From assembly GCA_030266845.1 (NCBI GenBank), contig JAJDIT010000003.1, positions 1 to 64,000 of the forward strand: 64,000 nucleotides of DNA. Reading direction: 5' to 3'. Position numbers and translations under genes: made by a program. The DNA comes from Acholeplasma sp. OttesenSCG-928-E16 (lineage in GTDB: Bacteria > Bacillota_I > Bacilli_A > Acholeplasmatales > Acholeplasmataceae). Positions 47,154 through 56,705 of the stretch are shown here, piece after piece. The notes under the pieces are model-generated. The model did not search any database, had not been told where the DNA came from, and worked only from the letters and a program-made list of their open reading frames with translations. Within the stretch, counting starts at the first letter, position 1. Every line of letters begins with the position of its first letter.

Positions 47154-48962
47154 TTATAAAACCATCCTTCTTAATCCCCACAGTATTTCAACCATTGCCC
47201 AAGTATCTTGTTTACAATATTCAAGTAAATCATTGTAGGCTTTATTGAATGTTTCTTGATCCATTAGAGGAAAGTTTGCATAAGTCGCAAGGGCTTCTGT
47301 GCCGTTTCCAACCGCCATTCCTTGATAAGTAAGATCTGTAAATATCGGAAGAACTTTTTTTATTGAGTATGAACCATTTAGGTCTTCATGATAATATTTG
47401 ATGATTGAATCTTCTTCACTAAAACCAAGATTACTAAAGAATTTCTTATTTCCCCTAAGCAGATGCATCAAATCAAAGATTCTATCGTTAATATCTTCTA
47501 GTCTTTCTTTATATTCAGGGTAAAGTATCGCAAGTTCCTTAATCCTTGTTTTCTCAAATGATTGGTTATAAACAATAACATGCCCAGAATCTGGTTTTAT
47601 TATTTCAATCATTTTTTCTACTAGTTCTCTTCTAGGGTCACTATCATTTTTTGCCAAAAAGGAATAATTATCTTTTTCTTTGTCGCAACTAAATGGGGTT
47701 TCTTCTACATGTATTGAAAACTGAAATAAAGACTGAGTGTACGGTTTTTCTCCTTTTAGTCTTGGTAAAGGGCAAGGAAAAGATTCAAAATCTAAATGGT
47801 AAAGCGGAAATCTTAAAGCTTCAATTCCTTTTTTTATTTTTTCTTTATCAATATATATTTTTTTACTTAAAACAACCTCTTTTTGAATGACGTTATTTCG
47901 CCTTACTAACCATTCGTCCGGAACATCGACCATGTTGACCAATCCATCATTGATCATCTCATATCTTTCATTTCCATTAAAGCCGAAATGGCTGCCAAGA
48001 TAAGTAAATATGCTGTTTTTTTCTGGAACTTTTTTTATCCTTTTACTGCAATATGGATAAAAGTTACATTCCTTCAAATCTTTTCTTTGGCAATATTTTC
48101 CTATTTTTATATGGTCTGGATTGGCATCCATCTCATCAAGATAACTATTGACAAGTGCTATATCATGATCAAGTATTTTCATATATTCTTTTGTAAGGGC
48201 TGTTAAATCAATCAGTTTAATTATATCTTCATCATAGATAGGAATATTATTGTCATCCACATTGCCATCATAGATGTAATCGCAGTTTAAAACACCTAGA
48301 TAGTATTTCACTTCCTTACTTGTTTTAGTACCAAGCTCAAATATTTTTCTTTGGTAAGCTAAGTCATAAATGTATCTGCCGATATCTGAAAACCTATCAA
48401 ATAATTTATCTCTTTTGTTTTCTTCTTTTAAGAACTCTTCGTTAAATATCAAGATGCCATCAGGTGATAATTGAAACACATTAGCCTTAGGTCCCTCCTC
48501 TAAAACATATGAGAGATCTTGAAACTTCTTTGAAGTTGTAGCTTTTGATTCGATTATTCTAATGTATTTATCGTCTTCTTGAAAACCATCTAAAAAGCAA
48601 AAATAGTCATACCCGTCGATATTGGTTTGGATATATTTTTGTTTGAAAGTGTTTTGGCTATAAATAATATTCCCGCCAAATTGTTTTTTTATTTTGTTTG
48701 CGGAAAGCTCTTCTATTTTATTGTAATAAGGCATTAGAGTTTCTGTTTGTTTATCTAGCTTTTTAACCGTTATGTCTTCTTGATCATCATCAAACATATC
48801 TGAAAAGATGAGTTTTTTCTTTTCATTGTTTTCATAACTCATTATTTCTTCTAACTCATCTAAAGCGACAATTGCCTTTTCTTTTTTTTCATGGATTTCA
48901 TTTAAGGCACAATAATTACGGCACCTAAGAAAATTAGTAAATTTTGTTTTAGATATTTTCAT
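47154..48962 (-). CDS. DUF2779 protein: PD-(D/E)XK nuclease plus DEDD-type exonuclease domain
   Basis: This 602-aa protein has two nuclease-like halves. In the N-terminal half, Asp-Gly-Phe ... Ile-Ile-Glu-Ser-Lys-Ala (about 133-150) is a PD-(D/E)XK core. Cys pairs near the start (Cys-Arg-Asn-Tyr-Cys) and at about 290-310 (Tyr-Cys ... Glu-Cys ... Tyr-Cys) could bind an Fe-S cluster, as in Cas4/AddB nucleases. In the C-terminal half, Leu-Asp-Phe-Glu-Ser (about 394), Tyr-Asn-Gln-Ser-Phe-Glu-Lys and Tyr-Cys-Lys-Gln-Asp-Thr fit a DnaQ-like 3'-5' exonuclease; this region is DUF2779, common in Mollicutes. The cellular role is unknown; DNA repair or defence are possible. Confidence 0.85.
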   Translation of the reverse strand: MKISKTKFTNFLRCRNYCALNEIHEKKEKAIVALDELEEIMSYENNEKKKLIFSDMFDDDQEDITVKKLDKQTETLMPYYNKIEELSANKIKKQFGGNIIYSQNTFKQKYIQTNIDGYDYFCFLDGFQEDDKYIRIIESKATTSKKFQDLSYVLEEGPKANVFQLSPDGILIFNEEFLKEENKRDKLFDRFSDIGRYIYDLAYQRKIFELGTKTSKEVKYYLGVLNCDYIYDGNVDDNNIPIYDEDIIKLIDLTALTKEYMKILDHDIALVNSYLDEMDANPDHIKIGKYCQRKDLKECNFYPYCSKRIKKVPEKNSIFTYLGSHFGFNGNERYEMINDGLVNMVDVPDEWLVRRNNVIQKEVVLSKKIYIDKEKIKKGIEALRFPLYHLDFESFPCPLPRLKGEKPYTQSLFQFSIHVEETPFSCDKEKDNYSFLAKNDSDPRRELVEKMIEIIKPDSGHVIVYNQSFEKTRIKELAILYPEYKERLEDINDRIFDLMHLLRGNKKFFSNLGFSEEDSIIKYYHEDLNGSYSIKKVLPIFTDLTYQGMAVGNGTEALATYANFPLMDQETFNKAYNDLLEYCKQDTWAMVEILWGLRRMVL

Positions 48963-48974
48963 AATATCACCTTT

Positions 48975-49006
48975 AAAAAATTAGCATCCGTTTTACTGGA
49001 TGCTAA
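48975..49006 (-). terminator. intrinsic terminator after the GLUG lipoprotein gene
   Basis: A nine-base-pair stem TTAGCATCC/GGATGCTAA (48981-49006) is followed by six T's on the minus strand. Confidence 0.92.
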
Positions 49007-49012
49007 TAAAAA

Positions 49013-51751
49013 TTATTTTATTGATAATGATACTGCCTGTTCTCCAATAACAACAGTCACACCATTTATCACCGCTGTTATTCTTATTGTTACAACAGCT
49101 TTTGATTTTAAATTAGTAAATTCGATAACTGTAGTATCATCAACATAATCAACTGGAGTTTTTCCGATTTTCCCGTTGTACCACAATTCTACTTTAACAC
49201 CCGTTGCATCACCACTTGGATCAACTAACCCAACTGTAAATGTCAAGTCAACTGTATTAGCGGTTGCTGCATTTTGAATGTTTATTGAGCCCTCATTAAT
49301 ACTAGCGGTAATTCCTAATGTTTGATAACTTCCATCTCCAACAACGCCAATAATAACGTCAGCTACACCATCAACGGTAGCTCTTAAGACTAAACGATAA
49401 ACTGTATTAATCGATAATCCATCGAAACTTACTTCTTGTGGAGTTGCTGTATTGTTAGTGAACTCTTTTGCTTCAATTAATGTGTTGTTTTGATATATCG
49501 CCGCTTTTAGTGTTTGGTAGTTAATTTTTGTTTCAGCATTTTCAACCAGTGAAGGTTTAAAAGTTATTTTCGTTGCGCCGATAGTTACCGGTGCAGCTAA
49601 GTTTACGCTCACTAAATCTTGAGTGCTTATTTCAAACGAATCTAAGGCTACTTTTTCTACTTCATTTACTGTTGCTGTCACTATAACGTTGTAATTAGTA
49701 CCAGCAGTTAGTGCGTCATAATTGATTGTTTTATTATCTGTAGCTTTGCTCGATTTTACGAAAACGCCGTTTTGATAAATTGATGCTTCTAGTGTATTCT
49801 CTTTTACTAATGTGTTTGCATCAGCTAAAGTTATATCAAAACCAAGTTTGCTAAATCCTCTTGTTTCATTAGCGTATGAAATACCAACACTTAGTGTATT
49901 AATTTTTAGTTCGTCTACGATATCAGTTCCATTTAGGACTCTAATTGTGTATTCCTTATCGATTGATAATCCGCTAAATGATCCGGTGAATTGGTCTAGT
50001 TTGACTCCTTGAACCTTTGTATTGCCATCATAAACCGCTACCTCGATGTTGGCTAAGTTATATTCTGACTTAACATCAGATACTCTAACTTCAAATGCTA
50101 CTTTATGTGAATATGCTAAAGCATGATTTATGTAAACATTTTTATTCGCAGATACTTCGGTTAAAAACTCACTATTTAATACTGCTATTCCATCACCTGG
50201 TGTTATTGTAGAAGGCGCTTGGGCAATGCCGTTAACCTTATAATTAGATGCTCCATATACTTTGCTTTCATCGCTACTGATTATCTTTGCGTCACCTGCA
50301 AATGCATCAACGTCAGATACTAAGATCATTGGTTGGTTAGTACTTTGAGTATTAACAGTGATTGTCTTACCAGTTCCGATTCTTGATAAGTTACTAACAT
50401 CGATTGTATCGTTAGCTCTTGCGATTAGTCCAGATACTATAACTTCTTCGATTCTTCCAAAATCATCAGAAGAGTTTACATAAATTGATCCTGAATAAAA
50501 TCCTTTGCTAATTTGATAATTAGAAGATACTTCTCCAATCAAACCGCCAACTCTTATTGAATCATTAATTCGTTTATAATTATCGGTAATTTCCGTTTCT
50601 CTTGAAATGTATTTGAAGTCATTAACATTAATATCTACGTTACTACCGATTTCCATCGCTTGCTTGTGAATATTAAAATTCCCGATTGCACCACCGATGT
50701 TAATAATTGTAGCTTTTGCTTGTGTTGAAGTGATATAACCATTAAAATTAATGTTTCCATCAGAACTAATTCTTTCTAATACTTTCGGATTAGAGCTATG
50801 ATATACATAGCCGATTGCCCCACCGATATTGATGGAGTTTAACCCAACATGGTGTACGTTAACATCAACATTACTAGTAACTACATCTTGTGCTTTACCT
50901 TCTAAGTGACCGATAGCTCCACCAATATTAGATGATGTTTGAGAATTCCCCTCTGTTTTCAATTGAATTCTACTATTAATAACCTTAACATTTGATATAG
51001 TTGAGGTATTTGATACTCTACCTGCTAAAATACCCGCATGTACTGTTCCGTAATATGTAGTATTCAAAATATTTACATTGTCTATGACTAAATCTTTAAT
51101 GGTTTCTTCTTCTCTTGAGGAATCACCATTAACATAGCCAAATAATCCTAAGTATTGTGGTTTTGAAGAAGAAGTTAGGTTTAAGTTCTTAATAGAAAAA
51201 CCACCACCATCAAGATTTCCTTTAAACGCTGAACTAGATGAAGAGGTCCCAAAGAAGTCTTCAGCTTTTATTGTTCTTCCTTCAAAGTCAATATCATTTT
51301 TTAAAACAAAATATGAACTAGGTGAATCTTGGATATCTAAGAATTCCTCTGGTGTTGAAACACTTATTGAATCGTCCTTAGTCGCTCCCTCAGCTTTTGT
51401 AGTAAATGATTTAGAATCAAATTCTACTTGTTCATCGCCGACTGTACCATAAATTTTAACAACATAGGTTGTATCATATGTCAATCCACCAACCTTAAAA
51501 CGATATGTGTTATCTTTATCCTCTACTTCATCGTATGTTTTTTGTTCAGATTTTTGACTGCCATCCAAAAAAGCTTTTGCCACCAAGCTGCCAGAAACTA
51601 AGGCGTTTCCTTTATCGGTGACTTTAACATCAATAATAATCGTCTCTGAAGTAGTATTAACTAGAGATATCGATGCCTTAACGCTTGATCCACAAGCTAC
51701 TAATGCAAAGATTGCTACTATTGATAATAAAAATGCTGTGATTTTTTTCAT
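49013..51751 (-). CDS. large GLUG-like surface lipoprotein (912 aa)
   Basis: The signal Leu-Val-Ala-Cys places the lipidated Cys at residue 20. Residues 25-120 form a fibronectin-like unit. Residues 130-500 hold GLUG-type beta-solenoid repeats: Asp-Ile-Asp-Phe-Glu-Gly, Phe-Lys-Gly-Asn-Leu-Asp-Gly-Gly-Gly-Phe-Ser-Ile-Lys-Asn-Leu, Gly-Leu-Phe-Gly-Tyr-Val, and several Ile-Gly-Gly-Ala-Ile-Gly. The last 400 residues hold three or four tandem beta-sandwich repeats of about 95 residues, each with a Thr-Tyr-Asn/Arg-Val/Leu strand and a Tyr-Gln-Asn-Gly/Asn turn. It is probably an adhesin or matrix protein. The ATG overlaps the gltX stop by four bases, an odd partner for a housekeeping gene. Confidence 0.85.
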   Translation of the reverse strand: MKKITAFLLSIVAIFALVACGSSVKASISLVNTTSETIIIDVKVTDKGNALVSGSLVAKAFLDGSQKSEQKTYDEVEDKDNTYRFKVGGLTYDTTYVVKIYGTVGDEQVEFDSKSFTTKAEGATKDDSISVSTPEEFLDIQDSPSSYFVLKNDIDFEGRTIKAEDFFGTSSSSSAFKGNLDGGGFSIKNLNLTSSSKPQYLGLFGYVNGDSSREEETIKDLVIDNVNILNTTYYGTVHAGILAGRVSNTSTISNVKVINSRIQLKTEGNSQTSSNIGGAIGHLEGKAQDVVTSNVDVNVHHVGLNSINIGGAIGYVYHSSNPKVLERISSDGNINFNGYITSTQAKATIINIGGAIGNFNIHKQAMEIGSNVDINVNDFKYISRETEITDNYKRINDSIRVGGLIGEVSSNYQISKGFYSGSIYVNSSDDFGRIEEVIVSGLIARANDTIDVSNLSRIGTGKTITVNTQSTNQPMILVSDVDAFAGDAKIISSDESKVYGASNYKVNGIAQAPSTITPGDGIAVLNSEFLTEVSANKNVYINHALAYSHKVAFEVRVSDVKSEYNLANIEVAVYDGNTKVQGVKLDQFTGSFSGLSIDKEYTIRVLNGTDIVDELKINTLSVGISYANETRGFSKLGFDITLADANTLVKENTLEASIYQNGVFVKSSKATDNKTINYDALTAGTNYNVIVTATVNEVEKVALDSFEISTQDLVSVNLAAPVTIGATKITFKPSLVENAETKINYQTLKAAIYQNNTLIEAKEFTNNTATPQEVSFDGLSINTVYRLVLRATVDGVADVIIGVVGDGSYQTLGITASINEGSINIQNAATANTVDLTFTVGLVDPSGDATGVKVELWYNGKIGKTPVDYVDDTTVIEFTNLKSKAVVTIRITAVINGVTVVIGEQAVSLSIK

Positions 51752-53091
51752 TGTTTGTTCTCCATCCTTATAATTGTTTCGTTAATTCTTTTTAAAACTA
51801 GGTCCTTCCCCAATAATGACAATTGAATTGGCAAACTAGGTCCATGCATATCTCCTGTTGTTGCAATTCTTGCTGGCATGAATAATAGTTTACCCTTGAC
51901 ATTGGCGGATAGTCCAACATTTTTGATGGCCTCTTCTATTAGTTGAGATTCAAAAACGGTTTTTATCAATTCCTCTTTTAATGCTTTAATAGTATTCAAA
52001 CAATCGTTTTCTACTATAAATTGGTAGGCTTCATCAGAAATGAAGAAGTCTTCGTGAAAAAATTCTTCATACAGTTTGATAATTTCTGCCCCGTATGTTA
52101 GTCTGTCCCTTAGTACACTAACTAAATCCCTTAACCATGATTCGCTTTTTATCTTAATGTTAGCTTTGGTTAGAAATTTTTTGCAAAAGAGAGTAATTTC
52201 CTCTAAATCCATCTTTTTTAAATGTTTACTGTTAATAAATCTTAGTTTATCTTGGTCAAAAAAAGAAGGTGCTTTTGATAATCTATCATCGTTAAATAAT
52301 TCAATGATTTGATTTGGTTCTAATATTTCTTCATTGGTTGGCGAACTCCATCCTAGAAGACTAATAAAATTAAACATTGCATTAGGTAAATATCCTAATT
52401 CCTCATATTGAGAGATAAATTGCATAACATTCCCATCACGCTTGCTTAATTTCTTGCCGTGTTCATTTACGATAAGCGTCATGTGCCCAAAAGTTGGCGG
52501 AATCCATTCAAATGCTTCATATATCATGATTTGCTTAGGAGTGTTTGTGATATGTTCTTCTCCCCTTAATACATGAGATATCTCCATCATATGGTCATCA
52601 ATGACAACCGCGAAGTTATATGTTGGAATGCCATTATCCTTTACAATTATCCAATCCTCGACATCTTTTGATTCAAAGCGGAGCTCTCCTCTTACCATAT
52701 CTTTAAAAGTAAAAGTTTTATCTTTTGGAACTTTAAATCTTATGGCGAAGTGTTCGCTATCGTCTCTATATTCTTTATATGCTAATCCTCTACTTAAAAG
52801 ATCATCAGCATATTTACTATAAATATCTAGTCTTTGAAGTTGACGATAAGGTCCATACTTACCACCTTGATTTGGTGATTCATCCGGATTGATCCCAAGC
52901 CAAGATAAATATCTTAGTTGAGATTCTTCTCCACCTTCTACATTCCTTAAAACATCAGTATCTTCAATTCTAATTACGAAGTCTCCATTGTTATGTTTTG
53001 CATATAGATAATTAAATAATGCAGTTCTTGCGTTTCCAATATGAAGTAATCCGGTAGGACTAGGTGCATATCTTACTCTAACCTTTTCCAT
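51748..53091 (-). CDS. gltX: glutamyl-tRNA synthetase
   Basis: This 447-aa class I synthetase opens Val-Arg-Tyr-Ala-Pro-Ser-Pro-Thr-Gly-Leu-Leu-His-Ile-Gly-Asn-Ala-Arg-Thr, which contains the HIGH-type motif. Arg-Ile-Glu-Asp-Thr-Asp follows, and Lys-Leu-Ser-Lys-Arg-Asp is the KMSKS motif near 240. The C-terminal anticodon-binding domain is somewhat shorter than in Bacillus. No zinc-binding Cys cluster is evident. It charges tRNA-Glu and, in most relatives lacking GlnRS, also tRNA-Gln. Confidence 0.97.
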   Translation of the reverse strand: MEKVRVRYAPSPTGLLHIGNARTALFNYLYAKHNNGDFVIRIEDTDVLRNVEGGEESQLRYLSWLGINPDESPNQGGKYGPYRQLQRLDIYSKYADDLLSRGLAYKEYRDDSEHFAIRFKVPKDKTFTFKDMVRGELRFESKDVEDWIIVKDNGIPTYNFAVVIDDHMMEISHVLRGEEHITNTPKQIMIYEAFEWIPPTFGHMTLIVNEHGKKLSKRDGNVMQFISQYEELGYLPNAMFNFISLLGWSSPTNEEILEPNQIIELFNDDRLSKAPSFFDQDKLRFINSKHLKKMDLEEITLFCKKFLTKANIKIKSESWLRDLVSVLRDRLTYGAEIIKLYEEFFHEDFFISDEAYQFIVENDCLNTIKALKEELIKTVFESQLIEEAIKNVGLSANVKGKLLFMPARIATTGDMHGPSLPIQLSLLGKDLVLKRINETIIRMENKQ

Positions 53092-53115
53092 ATTTCCTCC
53101 CTTTATGCCTTTATT

Positions 53116-53144
53116 ATTATACTTTATTTGTATTTATAATACAA
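53116..53144 (-). promoter_or_regulatory. promoter of gltX
   Basis: TTGTAT (53139-53144), 17 bases and TATAAT (53116-53121) lie on the minus strand; TTGTAT and ATACAA also form an inverted repeat inside. The rest of the 200-base gap to the ABC gene is A/T-rich with T runs and shows no gene. Confidence 0.75.
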
Positions 53145-53293
53145 GTTAATAATATAATTTACAACATTTGTGAATTTCCATATTTTTTTTGGTTTTTTTG
53201 GTATTTATTTGTTAATTTTTTTGAATCAAAAAACAAAGAAAGGAAGAGAAAAGTTAGTTCCATAATTTATTAGTTATTCATTATTTCATATAT

Positions 53294-54022
53294 TTATTCA
53301 ATATTTTTTTGTACCTTAAAGGTAACTAATTCAAATGTCAGTGCCACCATCACCAATAATGATGTCCAAGCAAAAACTAAATCATATCTTAGTGATACAC
53401 CGGCTTGATAAATTTCTTTTCCTATACCGTGCTTTATTTGTGAGACATATTCAGCCATGACAATAACCTTAATGCCTAACCCTAAACATTGAAGAATTGT
53501 CGTAAAAATGCTTCTTCTAATTAATGGCAAATAACAATAGAAAAATCCTTTTATGATACCATTATCTTCCAATTTATATATGTCTAGATATGTGTGATCT
53601 ATCGAAAGAATAGAATCTTGAATTTGTTGATATACTAATGGAAAAATTGTCAAAAAAGAAATCACATAAGGGGTACCATTAAAACCAAACACTATTAAGG
53701 CAATTACAATAATTGAAATTACGGGGATTGTTCTAAAAATAGTGACAATCGGTTTAAAAAATGTCCTAAATCCTTCGATTTTAGCTGACAATAAGCCACA
53801 GATTGTCCCTAACAGAAATGCTGATGCTAGCGAAACTAATAATCTTAAAAAGGTAAGTCCTATCGAAATATAACTATTTTCTTTCGTAAAAATGGAAAAA
53901 AAAGCTTTTATTACCTCGATAGGATTAGGAAATAAAAGCGGGTTAGATACTGCTAGATGGATGATTATCCACACTAGGAATATAAAAAATATAGATGTAG
54001 TAGTGATAATTGTTTTTTTCAA
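53294..54022 (-). CDS. ABC transporter permease, SsuC/TauC/ThiX type
   Basis: This 242-aa membrane protein has six hydrophobic spans and the coupling-helix region Leu-Gly-Leu-Gly-Ile-Lys-Val-Ile-Val-Met-Ala-Glu-Tyr near 175-187. This is typical of binding-protein-dependent importers of sulfonates, nitrate or thiamine precursors. The start is a TTG at 54022 with AGGGG nine bases upstream; no ATG is available. It follows the binding-protein gene by 15 bases. No ATPase gene lies beside it, so an ATPase elsewhere must be shared. The transported compound is unknown. Confidence 0.88.
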   Translation of the reverse strand: MKKTIITTTSIFFIFLVWIIIHLAVSNPLLFPNPIEVIKAFFSIFTKENSYISIGLTFLRLLVSLASAFLLGTICGLLSAKIEGFRTFFKPIVTIFRTIPVISIIVIALIVFGFNGTPYVISFLTIFPLVYQQIQDSILSIDHTYLDIYKLEDNGIIKGFFYCYLPLIRRSIFTTILQCLGLGIKVIVMAEYVSQIKHGIGKEIYQAGVSLRYDLVFAWTSLLVMVALTFELVTFKVQKNIE

Positions 54023-54037
54023 AAATTTAACCCCTAT

Positions 54038-54949
54038 CTAAATGTAAAAATCATCATCAGGTAGTTTGCCGCCCACAACATTTTCATCAAATTCTGCAAG
54101 AATGTTAAAGTATTCTTCAATTACTATTTTAGCATCGGATCCTGTTTTATAGCCTAGATTACTTAAGGGGATCGCTGATAATAAAACTGATTTAGGAAAT
54201 CCAAGATTTAATGATACAGCAATATCTGCTGCTTGAGAAGCATTTTCATTAGTTCTTTTAATAGAGTCTGCTAAATCTTTTTTTATCTTATTTATTTTAC
54301 TTTCTGGCAAATTATCTTTAACAAAAACGCTAGCCTGTGGGTACGAAGTATTGTTGGTTGCCTCTTCATACAAAACTTGCAGATCGATGATAGTCAAATT
54401 ATCTATCTTTTCTTTGACTAGAGAAACTTGTGGCTCAGCCAACAATACAACTTTGTTGTTGTCTTCTATAAGAGCATTTCTAGCGAGCAAGACACTATTA
54501 ACATACGAAATGATTGGATGTACTTGGTTTTTAGAAAATAAGTACTTACAGACATAATCGCTCGTACTATTTTCACCAAACAATAATACATCATTTCCAT
54601 TTAGGTCATTAAAATCTTTGATGTTTTGGTTTTTAGTAACCAAATAATAGTTCCCAAAAACGACTGAGGCTAATAATCGATACGTTGTGTTATTTAGATT
54701 ATATAACTTCGCGCCTAAGTTTGTCGGTGCTAAAATAACATCGTGACTCTTACTCCCAAATGCCGATTGTAGAGCACTAGGCCCATCAACTTGGGTAACA
54801 TCATAGCTGCTAGTTTCGTTTTGAAGATGCAAGATTGATAGTTGAGCGCTTCCTGATGGTGTAATGATTGTTATTTTTTCATTACTTTTACAAGCAATCA
54901 TGAAGATAACAAGCATTAGTGAAACAAAAAACAAAGTTACTTTTTTCAT
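54038..54949 (-). CDS. ABC transporter substrate-binding lipoprotein
   Basis: This 303-aa protein has a lipobox (Met-Ile-Ala-Cys, Cys at 20) and a periplasmic-binding fold of the NMT1/TauA/ThiY class. Examples are Ile-Thr-Pro-Ser-Gly-Ser near 32-37, the Pro-Thr-Asn-Leu-Gly segment and a Leu-Ala-Ser-Val-Val-Phe-Gly strand. Its ATG overlaps the hydA stop (ATGA), so it is translated with the hydrogenase operon. The ligand is not clear. Confidence 0.85.
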   Translation of the reverse strand: MKKVTLFFVSLMLVIFMIACKSNEKITIITPSGSAQLSILHLQNETSSYDVTQVDGPSALQSAFGSKSHDVILAPTNLGAKLYNLNNTTYRLLASVVFGNYYLVTKNQNIKDFNDLNGNDVLLFGENSTSDYVCKYLFSKNQVHPIISYVNSVLLARNALIEDNNKVVLLAEPQVSLVKEKIDNLTIIDLQVLYEEATNNTSYPQASVFVKDNLPESKINKIKKDLADSIKRTNENASQAADIAVSLNLGFPKSVLLSAIPLSNLGYKTGSDAKIVIEEYFNILAEFDENVVGGKLPDDDFYI

Positions 54950-56703
54950 TTGCTATATGGCTTTCTTTGATGATAATGAGTGTGCAATAAATCATGGATA
55001 GCATAATGCCCTTTTTTATTGAGATAATCATCATAAAGCTTCTTAACCGCTTCATTTTGATCAGACCTTCTAAAGGTTGCTTTTTGATCAGAAGTATATA
55101 AAGCACTAGATCTTTCTTTAATAACATCAACGTTTTGTAAATCAGTCGCTTTTACTATTGGTTGTCCGCCTCCATTTATACATCCGCCTTTACATCCCAT
55201 GAACTCAACAAAATGGTATTGTTTTTTTGAGGTTTCTAACATCTCTAAAAACTCTTTGATCGCTTTTCCGCCTTGGACAACAGCAACATTTAGTTTGTGT
55301 GGTCCAACTTGGTAAGTTGCCTCTTTGATGCCATCAGTACCTCTTATTTCTTTAAACTCTATTGGCGCAGATTTCCCAACAAGCATATGAGAAACAGTTC
55401 TAAGTGCTGCTTCCATAACACCGCCAGAGACTCCAAAAATAGATGCTGCTCCAGTATATTCTGCCAATTCTCCATATGGAGCAATTGGTTTTAGCTCCCT
55501 AAAATTGATTCCTCTTCTTCTAATTAGCCGAGCAAATTCTCTGGTTGTTAAGACGATATCGACATCTTGGTATCCGTCTCTACCCATCTCTTCTCGTTTA
55601 GCTTCCGCTTTTTTTGCAACACATGGCATGATAGAAACAGAAACGATGTTGTGTGGATCTATTCCTAGTTTTTCTGCATAATATGTTTTAATAAGTGCTC
55701 CTGCCATTTGTTGAGGAGACTTACATGTTGAAACGTTAGGAATATATTCTGGAAAATATTGTTCTACGTAATTAATCCAACCAGGTGAACATGAAGTGAA
55801 TAAAGGTAAAACTCCATCTTTTGAAATTCTTTCTAATAACTCTGAACCTTCTTCAATAATGGTTAGGTCAGCGGCAAAATTAGTGTCCATAATCTCATTA
55901 ACACCTAGTCTTTGAAGAGCAGCAAACATTTGACCTTCAACATTAGTTCCAACTGGATAGCCAAACTCTTCCCCTAAAGCAACTCTAACTGATGGAGCTA
56001 TTTGTACAATTACCGCTTTATTTGAATCATGAATCGCTTGTTCAAATCTTTTAATATCATCGTGTTCTCTAATTGCTCCTGTTGGACAAGCTTGAATACA
56101 TTTACCGCAATAAATACAGCCAGAATCTTCTAAAGCATGAAATAGTGCTGGTCCAACATATGTATCAGATCCTCTTTCATTGAAGTTTAAAATTCCCAGT
56201 GCAGTATTTTTTTCACAGGCAGAAACACATCTTCCACACAAAACACATTTTGATGAATCGATGTACATAGCTGGAGAAGAAATATTCATTCTCGTCTTTT
56301 TTTGTTTATATCCATATAAATCTGAGTATTCGTTAGAAATTGAATACCTTCTTAATAAATCTAAAAATTCGCAATTTTCTTCTCTTGAACAAGTGAAACA
56401 CTCAAAATGGTGATTAGCAGCCATAAGTTCTAATATGTTAACAACATGGTTATATGTTCTCATGTTTTCAGTGATAACACTCATTCCTTCATAACAGGTC
56501 GTCCTACAAGCTGGTTTTAAGTTAGGATTACCATCTACCTCAACTGAACATAAACGACAATTTCCTTCTTCATGGACTTCTTCTAAAAAGCAGAGTCTTG
56601 GAATAAAAACCCCTAAATCTTTTGCAACATCGAGGATTGTGGATCCTTCTTTTACTTTTCGCTTAACTCCATTAAATCTAATTTCAATGATTTTATCAGT
56701 CAT
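54946..56703 (-). CDS. hydA: [FeFe]-hydrogenase catalytic subunit HydA
   Basis: This 585-aa protein carries, in order, a plant-type [2Fe-2S] domain (Cys-x-Cys pairs near 36-65), a His-ligated [4Fe-4S] site (His-His-Phe-Glu-Cys-Phe-Thr-Cys, near 96-103) and two ferredoxin-type [4Fe-4S] clusters (about 140-200). The H-cluster domain has its three signatures: Thr-Ser-Cys-Ser-Pro-Gly-Trp, Met-Pro-Cys-Val-Ala-Lys-Lys and Glu-Phe-Met-Gly-Cys-Lys-Gly-Gly-Cys. The set matches the electron-bifurcating or NADH-linked group A. It makes or takes up H2 with NADH and ferredoxin. The maturases HydE, HydF and HydG are not in the window. It is coupled to hydB and to the ABC gene after it. Confidence 0.97.
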   Translation of the reverse strand: MTDKIIEIRFNGVKRKVKEGSTILDVAKDLGVFIPRLCFLEEVHEEGNCRLCSVEVDGNPNLKPACRTTCYEGMSVITENMRTYNHVVNILELMAANHHFECFTCSREENCEFLDLLRRYSISNEYSDLYGYKQKKTRMNISSPAMYIDSSKCVLCGRCVSACEKNTALGILNFNERGSDTYVGPALFHALEDSGCIYCGKCIQACPTGAIREHDDIKRFEQAIHDSNKAVIVQIAPSVRVALGEEFGYPVGTNVEGQMFAALQRLGVNEIMDTNFAADLTIIEEGSELLERISKDGVLPLFTSCSPGWINYVEQYFPEYIPNVSTCKSPQQMAGALIKTYYAEKLGIDPHNIVSVSIMPCVAKKAEAKREEMGRDGYQDVDIVLTTREFARLIRRRGINFRELKPIAPYGELAEYTGAASIFGVSGGVMEAALRTVSHMLVGKSAPIEFKEIRGTDGIKEATYQVGPHKLNVAVVQGGKAIKEFLEMLETSKKQYHFVEFMGCKGGCINGGGQPIVKATDLQNVDVIKERSSALYTSDQKATFRRSDQNEAVKKLYDDYLNKKGHYAIHDLLHTHYHQRKPYSK

Positions 56704-56705
56704 CT

